Part shown: positions 10,640-22,749 of the stretch, one piece after another | How the letters are laid out: each line of letters opens with the position of its first letter | Numbering within the stretch: position 1 is the first letter of the stretch | Assembly: GCA_015680685.1 (NCBI GenBank) | Contig: MNCI01030517.1 | Span: 314,826-378,825, forward strand | Direction of reading: 5' to 3' | DNA from: Gnetum montanum | Taxonomy: Eukaryota > Streptophyta > Gnetopsida > Gnetales > Gnetaceae | DNA length: 64,000 nt | The notes under the pieces: model-generated | What the model saw: only the letters and a program-made list of their open reading frames with translations | The model's database searches: none | Told to the model about the DNA's origin: nothing | Position numbers and translations under genes: made by a program

Positions 10640-11266
10640 GGTTTGGATAACCAATCAAAGAAGAGACCTTTCTTTAGGACCAACAGTCCAACCAAGTTCT
10701 TACAATCACAAGCAGCTAGTTATCCGAACACCTCATCATCATTTGAATCTTCAAAGCTTCATTCAAATCAAAAATTGCACCTAATGCACATGGTCATGTT
10801 GACTCATGCCATCACTGATTGGATTAAAGTTCATCATCTTCCTAGGAAATTCTCTAATCCTAGAAGTCCTCTTATATATTTGCTAATCGTTGAAAATGGG
10901 CCATCCAAAGCTCTTTTGGATTCAAGTTCTAGTGTTAACTTAATCTCTTAAGAAATGTATAAAGCTTGGAACCTACCTCCGCTAAAGAAGAGTAACATTC
11001 ATTTAGAGTTGGACGACCAGTCCATCACTATTTTGTTGGGACTAGTGGAGGACATTGTCACTACTGTTTGTGGATGGTCGTATCTAGTAAATTTCCTAGT
11101 TATTCAAGTAAACAACTACAAGGGGGACTTCCCAATTGTAGTGGAAAGATCATGGCTAAGTACGATTGATGTGTGCCTAGGAATACATGATCTTTCCCTA
11201 GAGATATCAAAAGAAAATATGTTTGGAAAGATCGAGAAGAAGAAAGTTTCATGCATCGCATAGAGT
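10640..11266 (+). pseudogene. E1 aspartic protease remnant
   Basis: Encodes the retropepsin that cuts Gag-Pol. The active-site region at 10910-10950 reads ALLDSSSSVNLIS, aligning with the family's LLDLGASVNL. The Asp is kept, but the Gly of the usual D-x-G is Ser and a stop follows. The second half, 10955-11263, contains LVNFLVIQVNNYKGDFPIVV and WLSTIDVCLGIHDLSLE. EOLD (31930-31560) and E3 (38100-38260) have matching pieces. Confidence 0.75.
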
Positions 11267-11579
11267 GACACAGGGTGAAATTGTGTGAAGAAGTCCTGGT
11301 TTGTACAATGTTTAACATTGCCTACATGCAACCAGTGTGCACAAGTAACAAACATACAAAGATGCCTATATGTAGCAGCCACTAAACAGAAAGGCACCTA
11401 GTGGTTGACAGCTAACAAAGAGCAATTCAAATTTATGCATGGAACCAACTAAGAGCTTGAATTGTGCCTATATAGATAGCATAGATATATTAGAGCAAGT
11501 TCACCACCAACTTCAAAGTATTGACACCAAAAATATCAACTAGGGGAAGTTTGAAATCCTTGATCAGTTTAAGCAAGAG

Positions 11580-12480
11580 CCCATCGAATTAAAACCGTTG
11601 CCCATTGGTATGGAGTATACATTTCTCAAGAATGGAAAACTGGTAATCATTAACACTCAGCTTGCCCCACAACAAAAAGAAAAACTACTAAAGATGGTAA
11701 ACAAATGGTCAAAAGCCTTTGCTTGGTCATATCCCAAATTAACCATAATAGATACTAGGATATTCCAACATAGAATTTACAATAACCCCTCTCTGAAGCC
11801 TTGATGACAACCACAAAGATGACTAAACCCAAAGCTTAAGTAAGTAGTTAAAGAAGAAATTGAACAACTTCTAAAGGTTGGGTTCATCTACCCCATTGTT
11901 GATAGTGAATGGGTTAGTCCATTAGTCATTGTGCCTAAAAGGAAGATAAATGGAGGATGTGTATAAACTTTAGGCTATTAAACATGGCAACATTTAAAGA
12001 CCATTTCCCATTGCCATTGGTTGACCAAGTTTTAGATACCATTGTAGGGCATTGTTATTATAGTTTTCTAGATGGTTACAGTGGGTACAATCAAATTCAG
12101 ATAGCACCAAAAGACCAAGCAAAGACTACATTCATGAGTCTTTGGGGGAAATTTGCATATAGGTAGATACTATTTGGCTTGTGCAATTCCCCAACAACAT
12201 TTCAACATTTGGTTCTAAGTATATTTTAGTAGCAAATAGGGAATGGTGTGGAGGTTTTTATGGACGATTTCTCCACCTATGGAGTGAACTTTGAACAAAC
12301 ATTAGACTGACTGGAGTAAGTACTGAAACTATGTGTTGAAACCAATCTAAGGCTCAATTGGTAGAAAAGCCACTTAATGGTCCAAGAGGGCCTTGAATTA
12401 GGGCATAAAATTTTACAAATAGGGATAGAGGTAGATCTTGAAAAAATTAAATTCATCCAAGGAATCACTCGTCAACCTGA
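11580..12480 (+). pseudogene. E1 reverse transcriptase remnant
   Basis: Starts with PIGMEYTFLKNGKLVIINTQ at 11598. It then runs through VSPLVIVPKRK and CINFRLLNMATFKDHFPLPL at 11957-12020 and DGYSGYNQIQIAPKDQAKTT to FMDD at 12257-12268, the catalytic YxDD equivalent. Both catalytic Asp codons survive. Stops near 11803, 11945 and 12165 and a lost base near 11940 break the frame. The order of RT blocks is that of Ty3/gypsy. Confidence 0.9.
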
Positions 12481-12689
12481 AACTATAAAAGATATCTGAT
12501 CATTCCCTGGACACAGTAGCTATTATAGATGCTTCATCAAGAACTTTTCAAAGATTGCAAAACCATTGGTAGAATTAACGAAGAAGGATGTACCCTTTGA
12601 ATGGACCAGGAAATGTGAATTAACTTTCCAAACCTTGAAGTAGAAGCTTGTAGAAACACCCATTCTACAAGCTCCTGACTAGTCTAGAC

Positions 12690-13190
12690 CATTCCACATA
12701 ATGACTGATATGTTCAATTTTGCTTTAGGAGTTGTACTTACATAGTTAGATGATCAAAAACATCCCTATTACATTCATTTTGCAAGTTGAAGTATTGCTG
12801 GTGCATAACTTAACTATACCACAACAGAAAAAGAGTTAATGACTGTGGTGTTTACACTAGAAAGATTTAGGCACTATGTATTAGGCTATAAGGTATTTGT
12901 ACACACAGATCATAGTGCAACTCAGATCCTTATGAATAAACCAATGGTGAGCCCTTGTGTCATACAATGGCTGGTGATCTTGCAAGAGCTTAATATCATG
13001 ATAGTAGATCATAAAGGCACCGAGAATGTTATTGCTGATCATTTATCTCGGTTACGATGGGATAACAAAGAGGATGAAAATCCAATTTCTAATCACTTCC
13101 CTGATGAACTCCTCTTTGCAGGTGTGATAAACAATCAATCACCCACAGATATAAATTGGTATAGTAGCATTCTTACTTATCTTCTCATGT
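12690..13190 (+). pseudogene. E1 RNase H remnant
   Basis: Follows RT as in gypsy elements. It contains NFALGVVLT, then TTEKELMTVVFTLERFRHYV (12828-12880), HTDHSATQIL and NVIADHLSRL at 13028. The Glu and two of the acidic positions are visible; the first catalytic Asp region is changed to MTDMFNF. The long open stretch is 12839-13192. Stops near 12750 and 12790 disable it. Confidence 0.85.
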
Positions 13191-13249
13191 AAGAAACAAC
13201 ACAAGGGTTGGACATTAAAAAGAAACAACAATTTCTCCACTGAGTCAAA

Positions 13250-14480
13250 CACTTCATGGGAATCAATGGGCACCTTTACAAGGTATGTCTCGATGGCTTG
13301 GTTCGATGGTGTGTTCTCGATGTAGATCAATTGCAAGTTCTTCAAGATGCTCATGAGGGCCTTTGTGGGGGTCATTATGCTAGGAGATGAACAACCATTA
13401 AAATATTAATGGTTATAGGATATTATTGGCCTACATTATTTTGGGATGCCCATCATTTTGTCCAATCTTGTTAGCACTACCAATGCAATGGCGGAATGAT
13501 TGCTAGAACGGAGGATCCATAACAATGGATTCAACCCTGAGAACCATTCAACATATGGAGTATTAATTTCATGAGGCCTATTACACCGATGTTTAATGGA
13601 AAAGCATACATTGTTGTTGCTATTGACTATGTCACAAAATGGGAAAAAGCAGCTGCTGTTATCGATTGTACATCATCTACTGTTGCACAATTTGTTCAAC
13701 AAAAAATCGTAAACAGGTTTGGCATGCCTCATGCACTTATTTTTGATGATGGTACACACTTTATAGGTGTGACTTTTCAGAATTTGATGCAACACTTAGG
13801 AGTTGAGCATAAACTGACTACACCATATCATCCTCAAGCAAATGGTCAAGCAGAAGTCACCAATAGGGAAATCACACAAATTTTAACATGAACCATTAGC
13901 AAATATAGGTGAGATTGGAGCACCAAACTAAATGATGCTCTTTGGGCCTACCTCTCCACATGAAAACTCCCTATAGGCTATTCTTCCTATGAGCTAGTGT
14001 ATGGTAAACTTCCAACACTTCCTATCCAAGTTGAGCTCTGTACACTATCTACAACATGTGGCCTTAACCTTGACCTTAATCTAGCATAGAAAGAACAGTT
14101 AATGAATCTTAACTTGCTAGATGAAAATCGGTTAGCCATCATGTCATCCAATGAACTACACAAGGCCTTCAACAAACAACATCATGACCTAAAAATTAGA
14201 AAAGTCACATACCAACTAGGGGATAGGGCTCTTTATTGGAATTGCACACGTGCCACAACGAACTAAATTCAAAACGCTATGGGAAGGACCTTATATCATT
14301 CATGAAACTTTTCCTTTAGGGGCCATGATGATCTATAAACCTGGAAGCTCAATAAGAAATTATTGGTCAAGATCCAGCAAACCAAACTTTTCCATGAGCC
14401 TAAAATGGCCAGTACTAATGCTACCTCTATTAATGGATACCCTTGCTCATTATTTTAGATCTCCTCCTTCCAACTCAGTT
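13250..14480 (+). pseudogene. E1 integrase remnant
   Basis: A zinc-binding H/C region at 13345-13490 (HEGLCGGHYARR, then CNGGM) precedes the catalytic core at 13571-13891. The DDE residues are present: Asp in AIDYVTKW (13625), Asp in IFDDGTHF (about 13745) and Glu in GQAEVTNRE (13853). The C-terminal part reads DWSTKLNDALWAY at 13914 and ELVYGKLPTLPIQVEL near 13990, then a basic DNA-binding region to about 14480. A stop after ITQILT at 13889 and others downstream inactivate it. Confidence 0.9.
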
Positions 14481-16370
14481 GTGGGGGAGATGACCACCAA
14501 TGCTAACTACTCTAAGCCTCAGTTTCTTTTGTCTTTTTTGTTTTACATATTTTTTATATTTACTTGTTTTTTTACACCATCATTACCATTTTTCCTATTT
14601 CTTTCTCTATTACATTTTGTCAATTTATTCTCACTTGTAACATAATAAGTGCTCAATATGGTGGATTGTACTATAATGGTGTTGATTACTAATGTTGGTT
14701 TTTGCCTTTGACTTTCAATGTTGATGGTAAGATATGGTTTCTTTTGATAAAACAGGTAATGAGTCCATGTCATCCATGCATCCATTCAACTCTATGGTCT
14801 TCCTTTATTTTGGGAATGTAATCAAACTTATTAATGAATTTGTGGCTTGGTATTCTTCAAACCAATGAAGATTCAAATGGATTGAAAGGGTGTGACTTCA
14901 AGGGGATTTGATGCATTTGTGCTAACTATTCTCTTAGGTACTTGGATGTTTTTCATAGGATTTTTGCCATTTTGTTGTTAACTAATATAAGGAAGTTGAA
15001 TGAGTCAAATAAGTCTTTGAATGGTGTGGTTCTCACTCAAAAAGAAAAAGAAAAAAAAAACTAGTGAGAATTCAAAGCACACCCCTTAGACATAATAAAG
15101 AAACATGGGCTACAAACACTGGTTATGGCACTGGAAAGACATGTTACCCATGCCTGAAGGTTCCCTCTACCTACGACCCTTCCTCACTTCTTATTTCTCT
15201 ATTCTTCTCTTTTTGGAGTGGTGGTTGCTCTGTGGAAGCATTCTTGTTGCTTTAGGAGGATGGGTTGGTTAAGTGTGTTGATGCAAGGTCACTAGATGTG
15301 GTTAGTTTTAATCTGGATTTGGGTTGAATTTTATTAAGTCACCTTAACCACATATTACATAAGGGACTTTATACAACCTCAATTTCGGGATTCCATTCCA
15401 TCTCTCTTCTATTTCCTTATTGCTTTCCATATTCCACCTCATTGTTGATTTTATGATTAGTCTATATCTTAGTCGATGCATTATTATTCTTTGGTAAATT
15501 CTTTAGGGTGAATTCTTAACTATTGTATCCATATGTCATTCCTAGAGCCTATGGACTCTTTGGTTTGTGGGTTTATCAAGGCATACAGGGCATGAGCCTT
15601 CTTTGGGGAGGACCCACTAGCATTCCTTTTTGGTGCAATTGTTAAATTCTTTTCCCTTAAACATTTCTTGTAATCAATCATGTTTCATTTTCCCCATCCA
15701 TGACATTCATTTTTGTTTTATTGGCTTCATCATTGTTATTCCTCTAATCTTCCTCGTTTTTCATTTTCTATCCTATTACTACTGGAGGTTCGCTCTTAGT
15801 CATGGGGGCCCTATCACAAATTTTTCCATTCCATTACTTATATCACCCCTACACCTTGGATAGTTATTAGTTATAAACCTCTAACCCAGTACCTACCATA
15901 CCCACAACCTAGCCAATGTGGTTCATATCGGGGCAAGGTATCAACTACATTATGTCTTATCTATCCTTGCTAATTCATGACTGTGTTGTGTGTGCAGATG
16001 GTGATCACATGAACAATGGACTAGGATAGGAGGGAGCACTCAGGATGGACTAGAGCAAAAGCATTTACGCAAGGAACAAGCTTCGTCACATGGCCATGGA
16101 TGAACAATGGTGTGTACAATTTTGAAATTGGCAGTAACATGCCTCATTTTCTTTTCTCTCTCTCTCTTCAAGCTATCAAATGAGGGTCTGGATGTCATCT
16201 ATGTACAACATTCACCACAATGGTTATGATTACCAATGCTATAATATGTTTGTAGATCCATTCACTGGGCACTTTGAGTCTGTCATTCCATGTCCCTGTC
16301 AGTGTTGTTCAGTCAATAATCCCATACCTTCCCAATATTTTGTAAGGAACTTAAGGATGAGTTTTCATTT
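14480..16370 (+). other. E1 post-integrase spacer
   Basis: No convincing ORF. It begins with the PPT-like GTTGTGGGGGAGATGACC (14479). It shares short blocks with the E2 spacer, for example AAAGGGTGTGAC near 14887 and 48055, and an A-rich tract near 15040 and 48350. TGTGTTGTGTGTGCAG at about 15984 looks like a splice acceptor just before ATG, as in Athila-type env-like genes, but no long frame follows. It lacks the late coiled-coil ORF of E2 and EOLD. Confidence 0.5.
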
Positions 16371-16383
16371 AGTCATGGGGGTA
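16371..16383 (+). other. E1 polypurine tract
   Basis: AGTCATGGGGGTA immediately before the 3' LTR start TGATGAA. Related copies of AGTCATGGGG occur elsewhere in E1 and E2. Confidence 0.7.
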
Positions 16384-17187
16384 TGATGAATCCTGATATC
16401 ATACCCCCGATATCAAATACACGATATCGAGGTTGACCAAGCGACATCAGATATGTGATGTTGGAACCTATCTTGTTGGCTATAAATAAGAGGCAGGTGC
16501 GCTTGGTCAAGGGGAGTTCTTTTAGTCCGTTAGCCGAACTCTTGCAATTTTTCCTTCCTAGAGTTAGAATTATTTTTGAGTGCCTGTAGTAGGATTCATA
16601 AAGTGAATGGATCTTTATTCGAGCATTGTGTACTTGAGTACACCTTATGTTTGAAAATAAAGATGAACTTTGTCTTAAACCTTGCAACATTCAAAATAGC
16701 TTATTTATTGCATTTGATGTTATTTACAGTTATATAATAATTTCATTAGTTAATTGAGGTTGTATTTATAGAATTATTAATTTTCAACAAGTAAGCACAC
16801 TTAGCATGACCACTTTGAGCATACGTGGAATACTTGGTAATCCAGTAATGACTAAAGTTTGGTAATCCCAGTAGTGTTACACTGGTTCAAGATGTGTCCA
16901 AAAAGTGGGACTAGTTAGGGAATGGTTAATTAGTTAAATCAAATTAGTTATTAAATTACTTCATTTCTCTATGTAAGGCACATTTGTATGGTTAAGTAAA
17001 ATCATATACCTCAAGTTTACTTAACCATACAGGTGTGCCTTACAAGTAAGCTTGGGAAGACAATGATCGCATAACCCATCCTTATTCTATGTAAGCGCAT
17101 AAGCACTTAATCCTTGGAGTTTGACCGGATCGTGTGTGAATGCTCGCATTTGTATGGTTGGGTGTGGCGATACCTAGCCACTCATCA
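16384..17187 (+). repeat. E1 3' LTR (804 bp)
   Basis: Starts TGATGAA and ends CTCATCA, followed by TSD TTGAT (17188-17192). It lacks a short segment (about 20 bp) present near 5063 of the 5' LTR and has many transitions relative to it. Confidence 0.92.
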
Positions 17188-17192
17188 TTGAT
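17188..17192. repeat. E1 target-site duplication, right copy (TTGAT)
   Basis: Matches 4511-4515 exactly. Confidence 0.85.
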
Positions 17193-19679
17193 AGTTACTC
17201 ATTCATCTAGTTTAATTTGTTGTAATACCTTTTTAATCATGATAATTGGCCTTCACAACCTAAAGTTTGAAGTTAGTAATGTGTAACTTCTAGTGAGCAT
17301 CCTTCCTATTCATGAACTTCTCTTCATACATGAAATACATAGTGACTGGTTGCTACTCTAATTCTGATCTAGGTCTACTTCCCGTTAACATGGCCAAGTT
17401 GGCATACCACATACTTTATGAGATCTTCTATTTATGAGTGTTTGACTTTTAGCTTTTCCTAGTGGATCAAGGTAAGCCTATATAGGATGGGTTGCTAATT
17501 GGAAAGTTTTTCCATTGCTAGTTGATATTGGTCTTTGTCATCTAAATATCCTTCTCATTCACTTTCTTATACATTCTTACTTATTCTCTAAAGTGTTTCT
17601 TTAACTTCTTATGTTTCTTGGCTTCATTTTTCCATGCTGTGATTTCAATGAAATACTTCTAGCAAATTTTGCAAACTTCTTTCATTGATAAGGTTCTATT
17701 TTCTTGAGCTAGTTGTCTTATTTCTATGTTGAATTAAGAAAACTATTCTCTTAGCTAGTTGAGACTTTCCTATAACATATTCTTCTCTTTCTTCACATTT
17801 TTCAACCTTCCATTTTTTGTAGCAAGTCCCTAGGTTTATTCTTCTAGCTCTATGATGGCTTTAACATGGGTAGACATTCATGCATATGCAACTAACACAT
17901 CCCAAGTTACTCTTTATCTTTCATATCTAACGAAGATTACTTGGCCATTAATTGCTTGACTTTTTATATTTTGAAGGTGTTTATGTCCTTATGTGCTATG
18001 TGATTTGCTAGATCTTACCTTTTGATTCAAAGTTGGATTAATTCTTCTTGTAGTCTTTGAATCTCTGATTCAACGTGTTGTAATCTTGTTTCAAAAATAA
18101 CTAACTTCCTTTTTCTGAAGATTAATTTAGAATAAACTATAGTGATATCATTGAAAACATCAAAAAGGTTCTATATAACTTGGCCTATTTGGAATAGTCT
18201 ATCAAGGGCATCTTCATGCTCTTAGTAGACATTACTGCTTTTCCCCTATCCTTATCCTTTCCATGTGTATATAATTGTTTAGGTATCTTTGACTTCTAAA
18301 AACTCTATGGATGGTTCAACAAGGATATTGAAGGCTTCTTTGATGTGATCAATTATCAACTCGACTACTCCTTATGCATCCGTATGCTCCATGATCATCA
18401 CCATGGTTCCTTCTTCTATTTCCAATGTTACTTCAAATGATGCAGCATTACTAGAAATTTGTTACATCTAATCTTGTTTTGCTACTTGCAAGGAGACTTG
18501 ACCACTAGTAAGTCTTATTTATACTATTAGATGGCTTGGAGTTTCTATAACTTGGTAAATGTTGGATATTTTCCTACTTTTCCAGCTCATAGTTTTAGCA
18601 ATTTATTACAAGTGAGTCATAGCAAGCCTATAGTCTCTTTGTTCTACTATTGCTATTGATTTATTGGATCATTATTATTTTGTGCCTATAGTTGGTATTT
18701 TTTTTGCTAGTGGGGATGTTGTTGCTACCCTCATGCTTGGTGGGGTTTTCACCTAATCTTTCTTTGATGGCACTAGCTTAGATATTTTAGCTTAAGGCAC
18801 ATTTGGAGCTTTTGTTATTACATCATTAGTGTATCACAAAATGCCTACTTTCCTAGATAGTTTTCTAATTAGCTAGTGGAATGGAAATGTTGGCTTCCTT
18901 ATCTTCTTCTCAAATTTCCTTTGAGGTTTTAAAAATAGTAGGTAAGCCATATTTTCTTGAAACTTTCCCATTAAAATTATACTTTCCTTAGTAGCTTATG
19001 TGCAAATTTTGTTTAATCTCTTGGTGGGAAAAATATGATATGTACCAATATTAAAGTAGATCTTCTCTATAGTAAAAAATCTAGTATACTCCTTGTCTAT
19101 GATTCCATATTCCCTTTATAACCAAAGATTTCTTGCATCTATATAAGATCTTCCAAAAATCTAGGTGATGGAAGCTCCAACATTTAGAAGATTTAATACC
19201 CTTATAATTCCTTTAACTAAGTATGACACTATGACATCTTCAATTTTGACCATGACATCATCTTATCTATTGTGCCAAAATTAGTAAGTTTCTCCTAGGT
19301 ACTAATCACCATTAGTAGAAAGTGTTGGCCAAAATGATAAAGGTTGAAATTTTTCCTTAACTACTACTAGGGAAAACTCCATGAATGGGCCAAAATTCAA
19401 TTCCACAATAGTTATGAACATGATTAACTTATCTCCTATGTCTTGGACACCTTCCTTTACAAGTGTGAGCTGTTGGCTTAGTTTCAAAGATGGTGGGGGT
19501 ACTACAGCCTCTACTTATGCAAATTACACTATTAGAGGCATAAGTTGCTGAATAGAAAATGAATAAGCCTCTTGGTCCTCAATAAGAGATTGATCTCCTC
19601 TTCCTTTTTCTCTTCTTCTAGGCCTTTTCTTACATGATTATGATGGTCCTCTAGCTTCAAGGATTCTCTTTGAAGGCAT
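17193..19679 (-). pseudogene. EOLD late ORF (basic N-terminus, coiled-coil C-terminus), main part
   Basis: Read on the minus strand from ATG at 19679: MPSKRILEARGPS, then a basic Arg/Lys run, then QEAYSFSIQQ. This matches the E2 late ORF (MTSKRGQLGGPSQG..., EAQSFSIHQ). Near 19400 IVELNFGPFMEF matches E2 IVELNFGPFSEF. Near 17750 IEIRQLAQENRTLSMKEV matches E2 ISHLAKENRTLLMEEV, a coiled-coil segment. It lies after integrase, a position used by env-like or other accessory ORFs in Athila and Tat elements. No membrane span or signal peptide is seen. Many stops; the family is unknown to me. E1 splits its C-terminus. Confidence 0.65.
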
Positions 19680-21985
19680 CTACATAGGTGATGTTATGAA
19701 TACCCTAAAAAATAGGAAGAAATCCCAGTTATTCATAACCCTTCACGTTTTGAGTTTTGATCAAAAATGCAAAAAGATGATTGATTTTATTTTCAATTAT
19801 GATTGTAGTATTTGAAATTTCATTAATTATGAAAAGCACCTTTAAAATTTATCGAAATTAAAAATTATTTGTAAAATTAAATAATTCTAAGTATTTTGCC
19901 TCAAACTTTGTTAAGTAAGAATTGTTTGCAATTGCACAATGTTCCTAGGAGATATAAATTATGAGTTTATTAGCATTAATTAGATTTTAAAAACTTAACA
20001 TGAGAGATCATAATATTATTACCCTTGTAATCAAATAATCCAAGCATCAGTGAAAATTCCCAAAATTACCCAAACATTCTCTCTCCACGATAGAGAAGTT
20101 GACTTCCAAAGCTCAAGAATTCAAGAATGATTGAACTTGAATAGTTGAGATGAAAGATAGGACTATTTGAAGGCTCTTGGATGTGAAAATAAGATGAAAT
20201 CCTTTTTCATTTGAAGGAAAAATAAAAAATTTGGCTAATGGTATGTGCCTATATATAGTTTTTTATGAGGATGATATTGTATCTACAATATCACTTTGAA
20301 AAAATTTAAAAATTTCACTTGATTTTAAGGAAACATATTAGCAAATCTAGATGCCTAGAAGGTTTAAAGGCTATCTAAAGAGATTCTAATTAGAGAATGA
20401 TGCTTAGAATTGACTAAATTGCCTATGGAATATGAAGAATGATGATAAGCAATGTTCTTGGGCAAGGTAGAGTATATATGGCTAATGATTGATTATGATA
20501 GAAATGGTTAAGTATATGAATCAATGAATGATATGAAAGGTGATAGAACAACTAGGAATAAGTAAGATGAGGTGGAATTGATTGTGAAGTATGAGAATCA
20601 AGAGTTGTACATGTGGATCTTCTGCACAGTAGGCTTTTGCCCTTAATGCCCTTCTATAACCACACTTATAAATGTCCATAGGCACTTAAGGAATTGAATG
20701 TGAATCATATCTATCTTCCAATACCCACTTAGAATTGCTTCAACAAGAAAATAACACTATGCTATTTAAAATTATTAAATTATAATTATATATTACAGTG
20801 TGGTGAAATAATGAAATAATGAATTAGAGAAAATTAGACATAAGGTATCTTATCATAATCATAGTGAATCTTGTATGTGAGGCATGGTGAAAGAAATTAT
20901 TATACCTTTCTATTCATGTTCTAAACCAAGTGCATACCACTTATCAATGACATTACATTGCTTCTCCTTGACTATGAACCACAAGACCAATCACAATCAT
21001 ATGGTGATATCATTACTCATATGAAAAGCTTATGAAATAGAAAGCACAATTAATTAATTATAACATTTTTATCTTTTTGGAAATCTTGACCATTAGTTAG
21101 AAGGGTACCTTTAAGCATAGGTAACATGTCTTGCTAGCACCATATCCAGTGCTAATCTCATTAGTGATGTACCTTTAGGCATGGATAACATGCCTTTCTA
21201 GTCACATGATGAAACTAATCTAAGAGATCATGAGATTCTTAAAAGTAGTCTACTTTAGACATGTATAACATGTTTTTCTAGTGTTACCTCAAAAATGTTT
21301 ATTATGTATACAAATTAAATATTGTGTTAACCTTACTAGAGGACTACCTTTAGGCATGGATAACATGTTTTTCCATTGTCATAATAAGGCAACAACTATT
21401 ATTTTTAAGAACATGCTTCTATTTTAATAAATATTTGAGCAATAATATGACAATGTGGAGGACTAGAACTCATAGAATAAGTCCAAAGGATCAAAAAATC
21501 CCCTTGATGCTACACCTTTTCTTAATCCTCTTAGTTGTTTCCCATTTCCTTAATGCATAAAAATCATGAGTTAATTTTAGGTTTGAAAAATGAGAATTAC
21601 ATAATGCCCACGGTAAGAACTTCTTGTTAATAGAAATGGAGGAAATGGATGATGTTATTTCACTATATATATAATTACTTCTTTAATAATTTTATAACTT
21701 AGGATGAAATTCTCGGTGTGTAGACATCTTGCTTATTATTAACGATTATATTGGTAAAACAATAAAGATATATGCAAGGTGTAAATTAAAATATGTAAAG
21801 AATGAAAAAGTGTATAAATAATAAAAGATATGAAGAATAAGAAAACATATGAAGAAATTAAAAATGAAAAATAAGAAAATATGAAAGAATTGAAAATTGA
21901 ATAAGAATTAAGAAAAGTGTAAAGAAACTAAAAAATAAGAAATGAAAATGGAATGTATTCTTAAGGCCTAGTTAAAATATGGCAA
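19680..21985. other. EOLD spacer between integrase and late ORF
   Basis: About 2.3 kb with no supportable ORF on either strand, very AT-rich. It holds a four-copy dispersed repeat (21105-21374). On the minus strand a PPT-like CTTAGTCATGGG lies near 21990, at the end of integrase. Confidence 0.5.
21105..21374. repeat. Four degenerate copies of TACCTTTAGGCATGGATAAC
   Basis: Copies at about 21105-21137, 21169-21201, 21249-21281 and 21343-21374, each continuing ATG-TCTTTCTAG-like. The spacing grows from 64 to 80 to 94 bp, as in an old tandem array with indels. Confidence 0.7.
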
Positions 21986-21989
21986 TTAC

Positions 21990-22640
21990 CCATGACTAAG
22001 ATTGGAGGATATATAGAAGATTGAGCATTGCTTATCTTTGATGAATGCTATAGTAGGATTTGTAGGTTGCTAAAAAGTTCGCAATGGTGTGACTTGTTGA
22101 ATGTTGATCAAAATAAACTTTTTTGGGCTATCAGGGTGATAGATATGCATGAAACCATTGTGATAAGTAGCATGGACAATATAAGATTCTTTTCATGATG
22201 TTTGAAATTTATTACACTGGGTAACATGGTTGGAATTGTAGTATAGGACTTTATTGCTTGGCTTGATAGTAACTTCTCTAATCTTGGTATCATGTCTATG
22301 CTTAGTATATGTCTTATAGATCTTATTAAATAGTAGAGCTACTAGAAAATTTTCATCCAATAAGTTTTAATTAATTAAACATTATTTTTGGGCAAAATTG
22401 AAGTCTAGATCTAAAGAACATGTGGTAGCTAGGGTACAAATCATAGATTGACTTGATAAACTAGGTAGTTTGCCATATACTAATTCATATGGTAAGTACA
22501 CTATAGGTAGTTTCCAAGTTTATTGATAGGCCCAAAGAGCATCATTTAATTTAGTACTGTAGTCTTTTCTATATTGACTAATGATTGTAGTTAAAATTCA
22601 TGTTCAATCATGTTCTTATGTTACGAAGAAGAAAGTAAGT
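21990..22640 (-). pseudogene. EOLD integrase C-terminal part
   Basis: Minus strand from 22620: ISQYRKDYSTKLNDALWAYQ, then YELVYGKLPSLSSQS near 22450, then KIREVTIKPSNKVLYYN (22300-22250). These align with E1 TISKYR...DWSTKLNDALWAY, ELVYGKLPTLP and KIRKVTYQLGDRALYWN. The end near 21990 carries SNLSHG, matching E1 SFQLSCG before its PPT-like tract. Stops occur throughout. Confidence 0.8.
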
Positions 22641-22749
22641 GCAAGCAAACTTTGACTTACAAGTTATGACATTAAAATTCATGTTCTTATAAATCATGTT
22701 ACAAAGAAGAAAGTAGGTGCGAGCAAACTTTGACTTACAAGTTATGACA
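22591..22749. repeat. Two-copy tandem duplication, about 80 bp
   Basis: Units 22591-22671 and 22672-22749 share TTAAAATTCATGTTC, GAAGAAAGTA and GCAAACTTTGACTTACAAGT. It lies at the edge of a block interrupting integrase. Confidence 0.8.

Larger units (their letters stand above)
4516..17187 (+). mobile_element. E1: complete but decayed Ty3/gypsy element with TSD
   Basis: Two LTRs (4516-5362 and 16384-17187) flank PBS, gag, protease, RT, RNase H, integrase, a non-coding 3' region and a PPT, in gypsy order. A perfect 5-bp TSD, TTGAT, flanks the whole 12.7 kb. All ORFs carry stops and frameshifts. In a stretch of about 330 bp compared by eye the two LTRs differ at roughly 30 sites, mostly transitions, so insertion is not recent. 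About 2.7 kb of unrelated DNA sits between gag and protease. E1 lies inside the late ORF of EOLD. Confidence 0.92.

Noticed and set aside
11100-11397. Minus ORFs opposite E1 protease
   Set aside because: Shadows of the plus-strand protease frame, which aligns with EOLD and E3.
16180-16386. 68-residue Cys-rich plus ORF before the E1 3' LTR, possible env-like remnant
   Set aside because: Short, no signal or membrane segment, no counterpart found in E2 or EOLD; kept only as spacer.
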